From Mycolicibacter sinensis (GTDB lineage: Bacteria; Actinomycetota; Actinomycetes; Mycobacteriales; Mycobacteriaceae): DNA of 56,761 bases. Made by a program: the position numbers and the translations under genes. Shown piece after piece: positions 26,399-37,907 of the stretch (within the stretch, counting starts at the first letter, position 1; every line of letters begins with the position of its first letter). The notes beneath the pieces were generated by a model. It was not told the DNA's origin. It searched no databases and saw only the letters and a list, made by a program, of their open reading frames with translations. Where the stretch lies: contig NZ_LZJK01000027.1 of NCBI RefSeq assembly GCF_001667945.1, positions 1 through 56,761 on the forward strand, given 5' to 3'.

Positions 26399-29125
26399 GT
26401 GAGCCCAGCCCAGACCGCCCCCGCCGACGCTGCGCACGACACCCCGACCAAACCCACGCTGCTGCTGCTGGACGGAAACTCGCTGGCGTACCGGGCGTTC
26501 TATGCCCTGCCCGCGGAGAACTTCAAGACCCGCAGCGGCCTGACCACCAACGCGGTCTACGGGTTCACCGCGATGCTGATCAACCTGCTCCGCGACGAGA
26601 ATCCCACCCACATTGCCGCCGCGTTCGACGTGTCCCGGCAGACCTTCCGCTCCGAGCGCTTCCCGGAGTACAAGGCCACCCGGTCGTCCACCCCCGATGA
26701 GTTCCGCGGCCAGATCGACATCACCAAGGAAGTCCTGACCGCCCTGGGCATCACCACGCTGTCCGAGCCGGGCTATGAGGCCGACGACCTGATCGCCACC
26801 CTGGCCACCCAGGCCGACGCCGAGGGCTACCGGGTGCTGGTGGTCACCGGCGACCGCGACGCGCTGCAGCTGGTCAACGACAACGTGACCGTGCTCTACC
26901 CGCGCAAGGGCGTCAGCGATCTGACCCGGTTCACCCCCGAGGCGGTGGTGGAGAAGTACGGCTTGACCCCGGCGCAGTACCCGGACTTCGCGGCGCTGCG
27001 CGGCGACCCCAGCGACAACCTGCCCGGCATCCCCGGGGTGGGGGAGAAGACCGCCTCGAAGTGGATCGTCGAGTACGGCTCCCTGCAGGGGCTGGTCGAT
27101 CAGGTCGACACCGTCAAGGGCAAGGTCGGAGATGCCTTGCGCGCCAATCTTTCTGCTGTGATCCTCAACCGGGAGCTCACTGATCTGGTGCGCAACGTGC
27201 CGTTGGCGCAGACACCGGACACGCTGCGGTTGCTGCCGTGGGATCGCGAACAGATCCACCAGCTCTTCGACGACCTGGAGTTCCGGGTGCTGCGCGACCG
27301 GCTCTTCGAGACACTCGCCACCGCCGAGCCCGAGGTCGACGAGGGCTTCGACGTGCGCGGCGGTGCCCTGGAGCCGGGAACCGTCGGCGCCTGGCTGGCC
27401 GAACATGCCGGCGACGGGCGGCGTGCCGGGTTGGCCGTCATCGGCAGCCACCGCAGTTTCGACAGCGACACCACCGCGCTGGCGATCGCCGCTGGAGACG
27501 GTGACGGCGGCTACCTGGAGACCGCGACGCTGACCGCCGAGGACGAGGCCGCGCTGGCCGCCTGGCTGGCCGACCCCGACAAACCCAAGGCGCTGCACGA
27601 AGCCAAGCTGGCGATGCATGACTTGGCCGGCCGCGGCTGGGCTCTCGACGGTGTCAGCTCCGACACCGCCTTGGCCGCCTACCTGGTGCGGCCTGGGCAG
27701 CGCAGCTTCAGCCTTGATGATCTGTCGGTGCGCTACCTGCGCCGCGAGCTGCGGGCCGAATCCGATGAGCAGCAACAGCTTTCGCTGCTCGACGACACCG
27801 ATGGCGTCGACGATCAGGCGGTCGCGACCGCGCTGCTGCGGGCCCGGGCGGTCACCGACCTGGCCGACGCCCTGGATGCCGAGCTGGCCCGCATCGACTC
27901 CGGCGGCCTGCTCGCTGACATCGAGTTGCCGTTGCAGCGGGTGCTGGCCGACCTGGAGACCGCCGGCATCGCCGTTGACCTCGATCACCTCAGCCAGCTG
28001 CAGAGCCGGTTCGGCGACGAGATCCGCGATGCCGCCGAGGCCGCCTATGCGGTGATCGGCAAGCAGATCAACCTCGGCTCGCCCAAGCAGCTGCAGGTGG
28101 TGCTCTTCGATGAGCTGGGCATGCCCAAGACCAAGAAGACCAAGACCGGCTACACCACCGACGCCGACGCGCTGCAGTCGCTGTTCGACAAAACGGGCCA
28201 TCCGTTCCTGGAGCACCTGCTGACCCACCGCGACGTCACCCGGCTCAAGGTGACCGTCGACGGCTTGCTGAAATCGGTTGCCTCCGATGGCCGTATCCAC
28301 ACCACGCTGAACCAGACCATCGCGGCGACCGGCCGGTTGTCGTCCACCGAACCCAACCTGCAGAACATCCCGATCCGCACCGACGCCGGCCGGCAGATCC
28401 GCGACGCGTTCGTGGTCGGCGCCGGCTACAGCGAGCTGATGACAGTCGACTACAGCCAGATCGAGATGCGCATCATGGCGCACCTGTCCGGCGATGCGGG
28501 CCTGATCGAGGCGTTCAACACCGGCGAGGACTTGCACTCGTTCGTCGGGTCGCGGGCGTTCGGCGTGCCGATCGACGACGTGACGCCGGATATGCGGCGG
28601 CGGGTCAAGGCGATGTCCTACGGCCTGGCCTACGGGCTGAGCGCCTACGGGCTGGCCCAGCAGCTCAAGATCTCCACCGAAGAGGCCAAAGAGCAGATGG
28701 ACGCCTACTTCGACCGGTTCGGCGGGGTGCGCGACTACCTGCACCGGGTCGTCGAGCAGGCCCGCAAGGACGGCTACACCTCGACGGTGCTGGGCCGGCG
28801 GCGCTACCTGCCGGAGCTGGACAGCAGCAACCGTCAGGTCCGCGAGTCCGCCGAGCGGGCCGCGCTCAACGCCCCGATCCAGGGCAGCGCCGCCGACATC
28901 ATCAAGGTGGCGATGATCAACGTCGATAAGGCGTTGAAGGCCTCCGATCTGCGGTCGCGGATGCTGCTGCAGGTGCACGACGAGCTGCTGTTCGAGGTGG
29001 CCGACGGCGAACGTGAGCCGCTGGAAAAGCTGGTGCGCGCGCAAATGGGCGGCGCCTATGAGCTCAGCGTGCCGCTGGAGGTGGCGGTCGGCTATGGGCG
29101 CAGTTGGGACGCCGCCGCGCACTGA
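26399..29125 (+). CDS. polA: DNA polymerase I
   Basis: This 908-residue enzyme fills gaps in repair and replaces RNA primers. An N-terminal 5' nuclease domain (LLLLDGNSLAYRAFYALP; ASKW and GVGEKTA helix-hairpin-helix) occupies about the first 310 residues. A degenerate proofreading-like domain follows, and the polymerase domain has motif A DYSQIEMRIMAHLSGD, motif B RRRVKAMSYGLAYG and motif C LQVHDELLFEV. The middle domain appears to lack the acidic exonuclease residues, as in other mycobacteria. The GTG at 26399 is placed by the upstream -10. Confidence 0.96.
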   Translation: MSPAQTAPADAAHDTPTKPTLLLLDGNSLAYRAFYALPAENFKTRSGLTTNAVYGFTAMLINLLRDENPTHIAAAFDVSRQTFRSERFPEYKATRSSTPDEFRGQIDITKEVLTALGITTLSEPGYEADDLIATLATQADAEGYRVLVVTGDRDALQLVNDNVTVLYPRKGVSDLTRFTPEAVVEKYGLTPAQYPDFAALRGDPSDNLPGIPGVGEKTASKWIVEYGSLQGLVDQVDTVKGKVGDALRANLSAVILNRELTDLVRNVPLAQTPDTLRLLPWDREQIHQLFDDLEFRVLRDRLFETLATAEPEVDEGFDVRGGALEPGTVGAWLAEHAGDGRRAGLAVIGSHRSFDSDTTALAIAAGDGDGGYLETATLTAEDEAALAAWLADPDKPKALHEAKLAMHDLAGRGWALDGVSSDTALAAYLVRPGQRSFSLDDLSVRYLRRELRAESDEQQQLSLLDDTDGVDDQAVATALLRARAVTDLADALDAELARIDSGGLLADIELPLQRVLADLETAGIAVDLDHLSQLQSRFGDEIRDAAEAAYAVIGKQINLGSPKQLQVVLFDELGMPKTKKTKTGYTTDADALQSLFDKTGHPFLEHLLTHRDVTRLKVTVDGLLKSVASDGRIHTTLNQTIAATGRLSSTEPNLQNIPIRTDAGRQIRDAFVVGAGYSELMTVDYSQIEMRIMAHLSGDAGLIEAFNTGEDLHSFVGSRAFGVPIDDVTPDMRRRVKAMSYGLAYGLSAYGLAQQLKISTEEAKEQMDAYFDRFGGVRDYLHRVVEQARKDGYTSTVLGRRRYLPELDSSNRQVRESAERAALNAPIQGSAADIIKVAMINVDKALKASDLRSRMLLQVHDELLFEVADGEREPLEKLVRAQMGGAYELSVPLEVAVGYGRSWDAAAH

Positions 29126-29141
29126 GTCGCTGCCGGAGGCC

Positions 29142-29204
29142 CGCCGAGTGTCGGGTTATGTACGTCAGCGGGGCAATTCGCGTGACACAACCGGACACTC
29201 GGCG
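29142..29204. terminator. Long interrupted hairpin between convergent polA and PrsW genes
   Basis: The left arm 29142-29161 and right arm 29185-29204 are complementary at 18 of 20 positions, with a 23-base loop. The outer CGCCGAGTGTC pairs without mismatch. There is no U-run, so this may be a bidirectional terminator or a dispersed repetitive hairpin. Confidence 0.55.
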
Positions 29205-29210
29205 CGGGGG

Positions 29211-30347
29211 TCAGCGCCGCACCAGCGCCGGCGAGCGGTACCCGGCCATGGTGTGTAGCACCGGCGCCGCCGTCCGGGCGGCCACCACCCCATAGGCGTC
29301 CTCGTGCTGCAGGGCGAACACCTCGGGGTCGCCGAAGCCGCGATCGATGCGGTCCCGTACGAACGCCAGCTCGACCACCTGGGCGGCGAACCGCTTGACG
29401 GACTGGGCGGCGGGCCGGCCCCCGATGCGCCGCGCCTCGCGGATCGCCTGCTTGCGGGTCCGGATCGAGCCCAGCCAGGTCTCTTCGTTCGGGCTGATCA
29501 GTCCGCCGGCCACCATCGCGGGCAGCTTGCTCGCCACCAACTGCTGTTCGTGCCGGCGGCTCAGTACACCCAGCAACACCATCAGCAGGAACACCGGCAC
29601 CATCCAGGTCACATAGGTCACCAGGAAGAATCGGGCGCCGCCCATCGCCAGCGAGGCGTTCCACGAGGCGTGCATCGCGACCGCCGCCAGATACCCGAGC
29701 AGAATCACCGACGCCTTCCCCCAGAAGCCGCGGCGGCGCAGGGCGAAGAACACCCCGATACCCGTCATCGTGGTGAACAGCGGGTGCGCAAACGGCCCGA
29801 AGATCAGCCGCGCGATGGCGACGGCCGCCATCTGGGTCGGCGACTCGGCCGGCGCGATGTAGACGATGTCCTCCATCCAGGCGAATCCCACCGCGGTGAT
29901 GCCCGCATACACCATGCAGTCGGTCAGCGAGTTCAGCTCATGGCGCCGTCGGCCGGTCAGCATGATCAGCAGAAACAGGCCCTTGGCGGCTTCCTCGATG
30001 AACGGCGCCTGGATCGCGGCCATATCGAAGGTCTTGGACACCAGCGGCCGCACGGTGGCCACCGAGGACCCGAAGGTCTCCAGGCCCACCGCCAGCAGCA
30101 CTGCGACCGAGGCCCCCCACAGAAAGGCCAGCTGCAGCAGCCGTCGCGGCTCAGGCTCCCAGCGGTCCAGCCACCGGTAACAGAACAGCACCACCAGCAT
30201 CGACAGGCTGGCCAGCACCAACGCGGTCAACGTGCCGGCGGGGTTGGCGGCGGTGAACACCAGCAGCAGCAACGCGGTGAGGACACTGAGCAGGACGATG
30301 ACGAACAGCGGCGCTCCGACCTTTCGGCGGTTCCGCATCCCGGGCAT
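29211..30347 (-). CDS. PrsW-family intramembrane protease
   Basis: This 378-residue protein has about eight transmembrane helices and a cytosolic tail. Family motifs are present: EEAAKG, the FAWMED motif with its acidic residue, the HPLFT motif and MHASWN, which together form the predicted metal-dependent active site. In other bacteria PrsW cleaves anti-sigma factors, but the substrate here is unknown. The start at ATG 30347 follows TACGCT (plus-strand 30356-30361) by eight bases; ATG 30338 is an alternative. Confidence 0.8.
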   Translation of the reverse strand: MPGMRNRRKVGAPLFVIVLLSVLTALLLLVFTAANPAGTLTALVLASLSMLVVLFCYRWLDRWEPEPRRLLQLAFLWGASVAVLLAVGLETFGSSVATVRPLVSKTFDMAAIQAPFIEEAAKGLFLLIMLTGRRRHELNSLTDCMVYAGITAVGFAWMEDIVYIAPAESPTQMAAVAIARLIFGPFAHPLFTTMTGIGVFFALRRRGFWGKASVILLGYLAAVAMHASWNASLAMGGARFFLVTYVTWMVPVFLLMVLLGVLSRRHEQQLVASKLPAMVAGGLISPNEETWLGSIRTRKQAIREARRIGGRPAAQSVKRFAAQVVELAFVRDRIDRGFGDPEVFALQHEDAYGVVAARTAAPVLHTMAGYRSPALVRR

Positions 30348-30521
30348 AGCGACGCAGCGTAGACCACCGGTTTGTCCAGCGTGCAACACGTCGAGTAGCC
30401 TCGACAGGTAGGCCTCGACTAGTCCTAGACCGAGATCGTGGCCACCGCATGCCCCGCATGCGTGACTAGACCGTTACTACCCCGTCCCTACGACCACAAC
30501 TTGTCCGGAGCAACCCAACAC

Positions 30522-31961
30522 ATGCCAAGTCCCACCGTCACCTCGCCGCAAGTAGCCGTCAACGACATCGGCTCGGCCGAGGATTTTCTCGCCGCCATCG
30601 ACAAAACGATCAAGTACTTCAACGATGGCGACATCGTAGAGGGGACGATCGTCAAGGTTGACCGGGACGAGGTCCTGCTCGACATCGGCTACAAGACCGA
30701 AGGCGTCATCCCCAGCCGCGAGCTGTCCATCAAGCACGACGTCGACCCCCACGAGGTGGTGTCCGTCGGTGACGAGGTCGAGGCTCTGGTCCTGACCAAG
30801 GAGGACAAAGAGGGTCGGCTGATCCTGTCCAAGAAGCGCGCCCAGTACGAGCGCGCCTGGGGCACGATCGAAGAGCTCAAGGAGAAGGACGAGGCCGTCA
30901 AGGGCACCGTCATCGAGGTCGTCAAGGGCGGCCTGATCCTCGACATCGGGCTGCGCGGCTTCCTGCCCGCCTCGCTGGTGGAGATGCGCCGGGTCCGCGA
31001 CCTGCAGCCCTACATCGGCCGCGAGATCGAAGCCAAGATCATCGAGCTGGACAAGAACCGCAACAACGTGGTGCTCTCCCGCCGCGCCTGGCTGGAGCAG
31101 ACCCAGTCCGAGGTGCGCAGCGAGTTCCTCAACCAGCTGCAGAAGGGCGCCGTCCGCAAGGGTGTCGTCTCCTCGATCGTCAACTTCGGCGCGTTCGTCG
31201 ACCTGGGCGGGGTGGACGGCCTGGTGCACGTCTCCGAGCTGTCCTGGAAGCACATCGACCACCCGTCCGAGGTGGTTCAGGTGGGCGACGAGGTCACCGT
31301 CGAGGTGCTCGACGTCGACATGGACCGCGAGCGGGTGTCGCTGAGCCTCAAGGCCACCCAGGAAGACCCGTGGCGGCACTTCGCCCGCACCCACGCCATC
31401 GGCCAGATCGTGCCGGGCAAGGTCACCAAGCTGGTGCCGTTCGGTGCGTTCGTCCGGGTCGAGGAGGGCATCGAGGGCCTGGTGCACATCTCCGAGCTGG
31501 CTGAGCAGCACGTCGAGGTGCCCGACCAGGTGGTCGCCGTCGGCGACGACGCCATGGTCAAGGTCATCGACATCGACCTGGACCGGCGCCGGATCTCGCT
31601 GAGCCTCAAGCAGGCCAACGAGGACTACACCGAGGAGTTCGACCCGTCGAAGTACGGCATGGCCGACAGCTACGACGAGCAGGGCAACTACATCTTCCCC
31701 GAGGGCTTCGACGCCGAGACCAACGAGTGGATCGAAGGCTTCGACAAGCAGCGGGCCGAATGGGAGGCCCGCTACGCCGAGGCCGAGCGCCGGCACAAGA
31801 TGCACACCGCGCAGATCGAGAAGTTCGCCGCCGCCGAGCACGCCGAGCCGCGCTCCGGCGCCAACGGCTCGCACCGCGACGACGCGCCGGCCGGCGGTTC
31901 GCTGGCCAGCGACGAGCAGCTCGCCGCGCTGCGGGAGAAGCTCGCCGGTAACAGCGCCTAG
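30522..31961 (+). CDS. rpsA: 30S ribosomal protein S1
   Basis: This 479-residue protein has four S1 RNA-binding repeats, starting about residues 35, 120, 205 and 290 (for example GDIVEGTIVKVDRDEVLLDIG, VVSSIVNFGAFVDLGG, KVTKLVPFGAFVRVEEG). It binds mRNA on the small subunit; the Mtb protein also participates in trans-translation. The acidic, poorly structured tail ends in LAALREKLAGNSA. The frame is open from 30438, but ATG 30522 gives MPSPTVTSPQVAVNDIG, the known mycobacterial start, with GGAG 11 bases upstream. coaE follows after 12 bases. Confidence 0.96.
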   Translation: MPSPTVTSPQVAVNDIGSAEDFLAAIDKTIKYFNDGDIVEGTIVKVDRDEVLLDIGYKTEGVIPSRELSIKHDVDPHEVVSVGDEVEALVLTKEDKEGRLILSKKRAQYERAWGTIEELKEKDEAVKGTVIEVVKGGLILDIGLRGFLPASLVEMRRVRDLQPYIGREIEAKIIELDKNRNNVVLSRRAWLEQTQSEVRSEFLNQLQKGAVRKGVVSSIVNFGAFVDLGGVDGLVHVSELSWKHIDHPSEVVQVGDEVTVEVLDVDMDRERVSLSLKATQEDPWRHFARTHAIGQIVPGKVTKLVPFGAFVRVEEGIEGLVHISELAEQHVEVPDQVVAVGDDAMVKVIDIDLDRRRISLSLKQANEDYTEEFDPSKYGMADSYDEQGNYIFPEGFDAETNEWIEGFDKQRAEWEARYAEAERRHKMHTAQIEKFAAAEHAEPRSGANGSHRDDAPAGGSLASDEQLAALREKLAGNSA

Positions 31962-31973
31962 TCACGCTGCCGG

Positions 31974-33155
31974 ATGCTGCGTATCGGCCTGACCGGCGGT
32001 ATCGGCGCCGGGAAGTCGACAGTTGCCGCCACATTCGCTGAATGTGGCGGCATCGTCGTCGACGGCGACGTCATCGCCCGTGAGGTGGTGGAACCCGGTA
32101 CCGAGGGCCTGGCCGCCCTGGTGGAGGCCTTCGGGCCGGGCATCCTGCTGGAAGACGGGGCGCTGGACCGCCCCGCGCTGGCCGCGATCGCGTTCAGCGA
32201 CGACGACAAACGCGCCACGCTCAACGGCATCGTGCACCCGCTGGTGGCGCGGCGGCGCAGCGAGCTGATCGCAATGGCGGGCGAGGACGCGATCATCGTC
32301 GAGGACATCCCGCTGCTGGTCGAGTCGCAGATGGCGCCGATGTTCCCGTTGGTGATCGTGGTGCACGCGGACATCGAGACCCGGGTCGCGCGACTTCTCC
32401 GGTACCGCGGCATGGCGGAGACCGACGCGCGGGCCCGGGTGGCCGCGCAGGCCACCGAGCCGCAGCGCCGCGCGGTCGCCGACGTCTGGTTGGACAACTC
32501 CGGAGACCCCGACGACCTGGCGGCGCAGGCACTGCGGCTGTGGCAGCAGCGCATTGTGCCGTTCGCGGACAACATCGCCGCCCGCCGTCCGGTGCCGTCG
32601 CCGACGACGCTGGTGCCGGCCGATTCGTCCTGGCCCGATCAAGCCCAGCGCATCCTGGCGCGGCTGCGGACCTGCTGCGGGCACCGGGCGATCCGGGTCG
32701 ACCACATCGGGTCCACCGCGGTGCCGGGGCTGGACGCCAAGAACGTCATCGATGTTCAGGTCACGGTGGAATCGCTCGCCGTCGCCGACGAACTCGCCGA
32801 GGATCTGTTGGCCGCCGGCTACCCCCGGATCGAGTCGATCACCACCGATGTCGCTCACACCAGCGACTTGCCGTTGTGGGAGAAGCGGTTTCACGCCTCC
32901 GCCGATCCGGGACGGCCCACCAACGTCCACCTGCGGGTAGACGGCCGGCCCAATCAGCGGTTCGCTCTGCTGTTCCCGGCATGGTTGGCCGCCGACGCCG
33001 ACGCACGCGCCGAGTACCTGGCGGTCAAGCGGGAGGCCGAACGTGCCGGCGCCGACGGTGGCATCGCGGCGTACGCCGATGCCAAGGAACCCTGGCTCGA
33101 CGGCGCCTACCGGCGGGCGTGGGCATGGGCCGACGACACCGGATGGCGCCCGTAG
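31974..33155 (+). CDS. coaE: Dephospho-CoA kinase fused to a GrpB/UPF0157 domain
   Basis: This 393-residue protein carries out the last step of coenzyme A synthesis, phosphorylating the ribose 3' position of dephospho-CoA. The P-loop is GGIGAGKST at residues 8-16. Residues from about 205 onward form a GrpB/UPF0157 nucleotidyltransferase-like domain (VDHIGSTAVPGLDAKNVIDVQV). The same fusion occurs in Mtb CoaE. The role of the second domain is unknown. It is probably cotranscribed with rpsA. Confidence 0.94.
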   Translation: MLRIGLTGGIGAGKSTVAATFAECGGIVVDGDVIAREVVEPGTEGLAALVEAFGPGILLEDGALDRPALAAIAFSDDDKRATLNGIVHPLVARRRSELIAMAGEDAIIVEDIPLLVESQMAPMFPLVIVVHADIETRVARLLRYRGMAETDARARVAAQATEPQRRAVADVWLDNSGDPDDLAAQALRLWQQRIVPFADNIAARRPVPSPTTLVPADSSWPDQAQRILARLRTCCGHRAIRVDHIGSTAVPGLDAKNVIDVQVTVESLAVADELAEDLLAAGYPRIESITTDVAHTSDLPLWEKRFHASADPGRPTNVHLRVDGRPNQRFALLFPAWLAADADARAEYLAVKREAERAGADGGIAAYADAKEPWLDGAYRRAWAWADDTGWRP

Positions 33156-33161
33156 GGCCGG

Positions 33162-33587
33162 TCAGGCCATGCTGCTGATCAGCGCGCCGCACAGCATCGC
33201 GCCGTTGCGCGGGTCGCTGCTGTCCTTCCAGGTGGAGACGAACCGGTCGCTCTTGACCGCGACGATGTCGTCCACGTGGATCTCGCAGTGCACGTTGGCC
33301 GACGACGGCCAGCGCAGCCGGATCACCATGCCCGCCTTGCTCGGATCGGACAACACCGCGTTGGCTTCGAACGGTGCCCCGAAGCCGTCGATGTCGCCGC
33401 TGGCGGTCTGGTAGTCGTTGAGCATGAAGGTGACGACGCTGCCTTGGGTCCAGGCGTCGACCCGCGCGATGTAGGTGACGTTGTGCAGCTCCTGGGACGC
33501 CGCCGCCGGCGCTGGGATCAGCTGACCGCACCCGAGCAGGGCCGCGGTGGTCGCTGTGGCGACACCGATTCGCAGGTTGGCGTTCAT
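33162..33587 (-). CDS. Exported or lipid-anchored protein (position of Rv1632c)
   Basis: This 141-residue protein has an N-terminal hydrophobic stretch with LLGCGQ, a possible lipobox, and alternatively a Sec cleavage near PAAASQE. The remainder is a beta-rich domain (VVTFMLNDYQTASGD, AGMVIRLRWPSSANVHCEIHV) that resembles small mycobacterial secreted proteins. TAATCT lies seven bases before ATG 33587, suggesting a leaderless start; GTG 33593 is the alternative. It occupies the position of Rv1632c, but I did not verify homology. Confidence 0.65.
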   Translation of the reverse strand: MNANLRIGVATATTAALLGCGQLIPAPAAASQELHNVTYIARVDAWTQGSVVTFMLNDYQTASGDIDGFGAPFEANAVLSDPSKAGMVIRLRWPSSANVHCEIHVDDIVAVKSDRFVSTWKDSSDPRNGAMLCGALISSMA

Positions 33588-33646
33588 GTTCACGAGATTA
33601 CCTAACTGTCCGGGCTCGCAGCCCGGCGTCGACGAGACTCGTGGGG

Positions 33647-34186
33647 CTAGTGGGATCCCGGCGGCGCGCCGGTGAGACCCTCGCTGACCGGCCAGGACAC
33701 CGGCATGCCCTGGCCGGTCAGCCAGCGCTGCAGGTCATAGCCGTTGCGGGCCAGGCCGTCGACGGCGGCGAGGGACCGCAGCACCGCCCGTTCGGCGTCG
33801 TCCTGGCTGAGCAGGCCCTCGCGCACGGCGACCATCAGCTCGTCGACGTCGGTGACCGTGACGTCCTGCCCCGTGCGCAGCACCAGGTCCAGATAGTGGT
33901 CCCGGGAGCGCCACAGCGCCGGGCCGGGCGTGTAGTCGCCGACATCGAGGTAGAAGTCCTGGTCGCGTTCGTGGCCCGGGTTGAAGTGAAAGACGGTCGC
34001 GCGCAGCCCCAACGCAGGCAGCAGCCAGGACTCCAGGTAGTGGAACTGGGCCCGGCCCGGGGTGGGCCGGGCCAGGTAGAGACCCCACGGCTGCACGGTA
34101 TAGACGTCGACGGCACGCACCACCCCCTTGGGGTCGGTGTTGGTGTATGCGACCAGGTCGAAGGTTTCGTGCTTCGGTGGGTGCAC
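33647..34186 (-). CDS. DUF402 family phosphoesterase-like protein
   Basis: This 179-residue protein fits the DUF402/FomD-like fold: VQPWGLYLARPTPGRAQFHYLESWLLP, FHFNPGHERDQDFYLDVGDY and a YLDLVL segment with conserved Asp residues that bind metal in family members that hydrolyse nucleoside phosphates. The native substrate is unknown. The frame opens at 34267; GTG 34186 has AGGAGAGG ending nine bases upstream. It is divergent from uvrB. Confidence 0.7.
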   Translation of the reverse strand: MHPPKHETFDLVAYTNTDPKGVVRAVDVYTVQPWGLYLARPTPGRAQFHYLESWLLPALGLRATVFHFNPGHERDQDFYLDVGDYTPGPALWRSRDHYLDLVLRTGQDVTVTDVDELMVAVREGLLSQDDAERAVLRSLAAVDGLARNGYDLQRWLTGQGMPVSWPVSEGLTGAPPGSH

Positions 34187-34202
34187 CGCTGACCGCCTCT
34201 CC

Positions 34203-34225
34203 TTGTCAGACACCCGGCTTACCCT
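34203..34225 (+). promoter_or_regulatory. Candidate PafBC-type DNA-damage promoter of uvrB
   Basis: TTGTCAGAC (34203-34211) has seven of nine matches to TTGTCRGTG, an exact eight-base spacer, and TACCCT (34220-34225). This is the geometry of the RecA-independent damage promoter. The uvrB GTG begins six bases after the -10, implying a leaderless transcript. Confidence 0.65.
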
Positions 34226-34231
34226 GGGTTC

Positions 34232-36403
<2,172 letters not shown>

Positions 36404-36486
36404 CGCGCCAGCAAGCGGGGTGTTTTCGCGTGTCGTGATGATCCGTGATTGACTGCAATGCGGTGGTGGATCTGACTGACGCGGTG

Positions 36487-37902
36487 ATGACCGACTCCGC
36501 GGTAAGCACTGGCAGCTGGCGTGAGCTGCTCGGAAAGCGGTACCTGGGCACCTCGGCCGTGCTGGCCGGGGGCGTGGCCCTCTACGCCACCAACGAGTTT
36601 CTGACGATCAGCCTGCTGCCCAGCACCGTCAAAGACATCGGCGGTGAGCGGTTCTACGCGTGGGTGACCACCTTGTACCTGGTCGGATCGGTGATCGCCG
36701 CCGCCGCGGCCAATGCGGTGCTGGTCCGCATCGGTTCCCGGTCGTCGTACCTGCTGGGACTGCTGGCGTTCGGCGCCGGAGGCGTGGTGTGCGCTATGGC
36801 GCCGCACATGGAGATTCTGCTGGTCGGGCGCACCCTGCAGGGCATGGGTGGTGGCCTGTTGGCCGGCCTGGGCTATGCGCTGATCAACGCCGTCCTACCG
36901 AGTTGGCTGTGGACCCGCGCGTCCGGGCTGGTATCGGCGATGTGGGGGGTCGGCACCCTGGTCGGGCCGGCAGCCGGCGGGCTGTTCGCCCAGTTCGGCC
37001 TCTGGCGCTGGGCGTTCGGCGTCATGGCGGCGCTGTCCGCGGTGATGGCCGCCGCGGTGAGCGTGGTGCTGGCGGCCGGGCGCGGCAGCCACCACGGCGA
37101 ACCGATGAAGATCCCGGTGCGCTCGTTGCTGCTGCTCGGCGGTGCCGCGCTGGCGGTCAGCGTCGCGCAGCTGCCACACAGCCTGTTCGGCGCGGCCAGC
37201 CTGCTGATCGCGGGCGGCGTGCTGCTGGTGGTGTTCCTGGTCCTGGACCGGCGCTCCTCGGCGGCGGTCCTGCCGCCCAGCGCGTTCCACCCGGGGCGGG
37301 AGAAGTGGATCTACGTGACGCTGGGCCTGCTGATGGCCACCACGAAGGCCAACCTGTACATCCCGCTGCTGGGTCAGCGGCTGGCCCACCTGCCGCCGGT
37401 GATGGCCGGCTTCTTGGGCGCCGCCCTGTCGACCGGTTGGACGTTCAGCGAGATCGCCAGCGCCTCGGTCAGCAAGGTGCGGGTGGTCATCGGCCTGGTG
37501 ATCAGCGCGCCGCTGGTGATGTCGGCCGGCCTGGCGGTGGTCGCGTTCACCCGGATGAACCACTACAACCCGACCGCGGTCGGTGCGATCTGGGCGATCG
37601 CCCTGCTGGTCGTCGGCATCGGCGTCGGCGCCGGCTGGCCGCACCTGTCGGCGTGGGCGATGAGCTGCGTCGACGACCCCGCCGAGGGCGGCACGGCCGC
37701 GGCCGCGATCAACACCATCGCGCTGATCGGCGGGGCGTTCGGCGCGGGATTCGCCGGCCTGGTGGTCAACACCGCGATCAGCACCGGCCTGCCGGCGGCC
37801 CGCTGGTTGTTCGCGACCTTCGCGGCCCTGGCCGCCCTGGGCTGCGTGGTGGCCTATCGGGCCAGCCGCGGTGCCGAGCCGCTGGTCGGCGCCACCTCCT
37901 GA
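36487..37902 (+). CDS. MFS drug-efflux-like transporter (Rv1634-like)
   Basis: This 471-residue protein has 12-14 hydrophobic helices. Family features include LYATNEFLTISLLPSTVKDIGG and the proton-antiport segment GPAAGGLFAQFGLWRWAF typical of drug:H+ antiporters. Its natural substrate is unknown. The start at ATG 36487 gives the same length as Rv1634; the frame is open back to GTG 36445, so the true start is uncertain. It follows uvrB by 83 bases. Confidence 0.85.
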   Translation: MTDSAVSTGSWRELLGKRYLGTSAVLAGGVALYATNEFLTISLLPSTVKDIGGERFYAWVTTLYLVGSVIAAAAANAVLVRIGSRSSYLLGLLAFGAGGVVCAMAPHMEILLVGRTLQGMGGGLLAGLGYALINAVLPSWLWTRASGLVSAMWGVGTLVGPAAGGLFAQFGLWRWAFGVMAALSAVMAAAVSVVLAAGRGSHHGEPMKIPVRSLLLLGGAALAVSVAQLPHSLFGAASLLIAGGVLLVVFLVLDRRSSAAVLPPSAFHPGREKWIYVTLGLLMATTKANLYIPLLGQRLAHLPPVMAGFLGAALSTGWTFSEIASASVSKVRVVIGLVISAPLVMSAGLAVVAFTRMNHYNPTAVGAIWAIALLVVGIGVGAGWPHLSAWAMSCVDDPAEGGTAAAAINTIALIGGAFGAGFAGLVVNTAISTGLPAARWLFATFAALAALGCVVAYRASRGAEPLVGATS

Positions 37903-37907
37903 CGGGT

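Noticed and set aside
25859..29122. A 1087-codon reverse-strand frame covering DUF35 and the whole of polA
   Set aside because: Only the DUF35 part has family features; the rest is antisense to polA and open because of high G+C codon bias.
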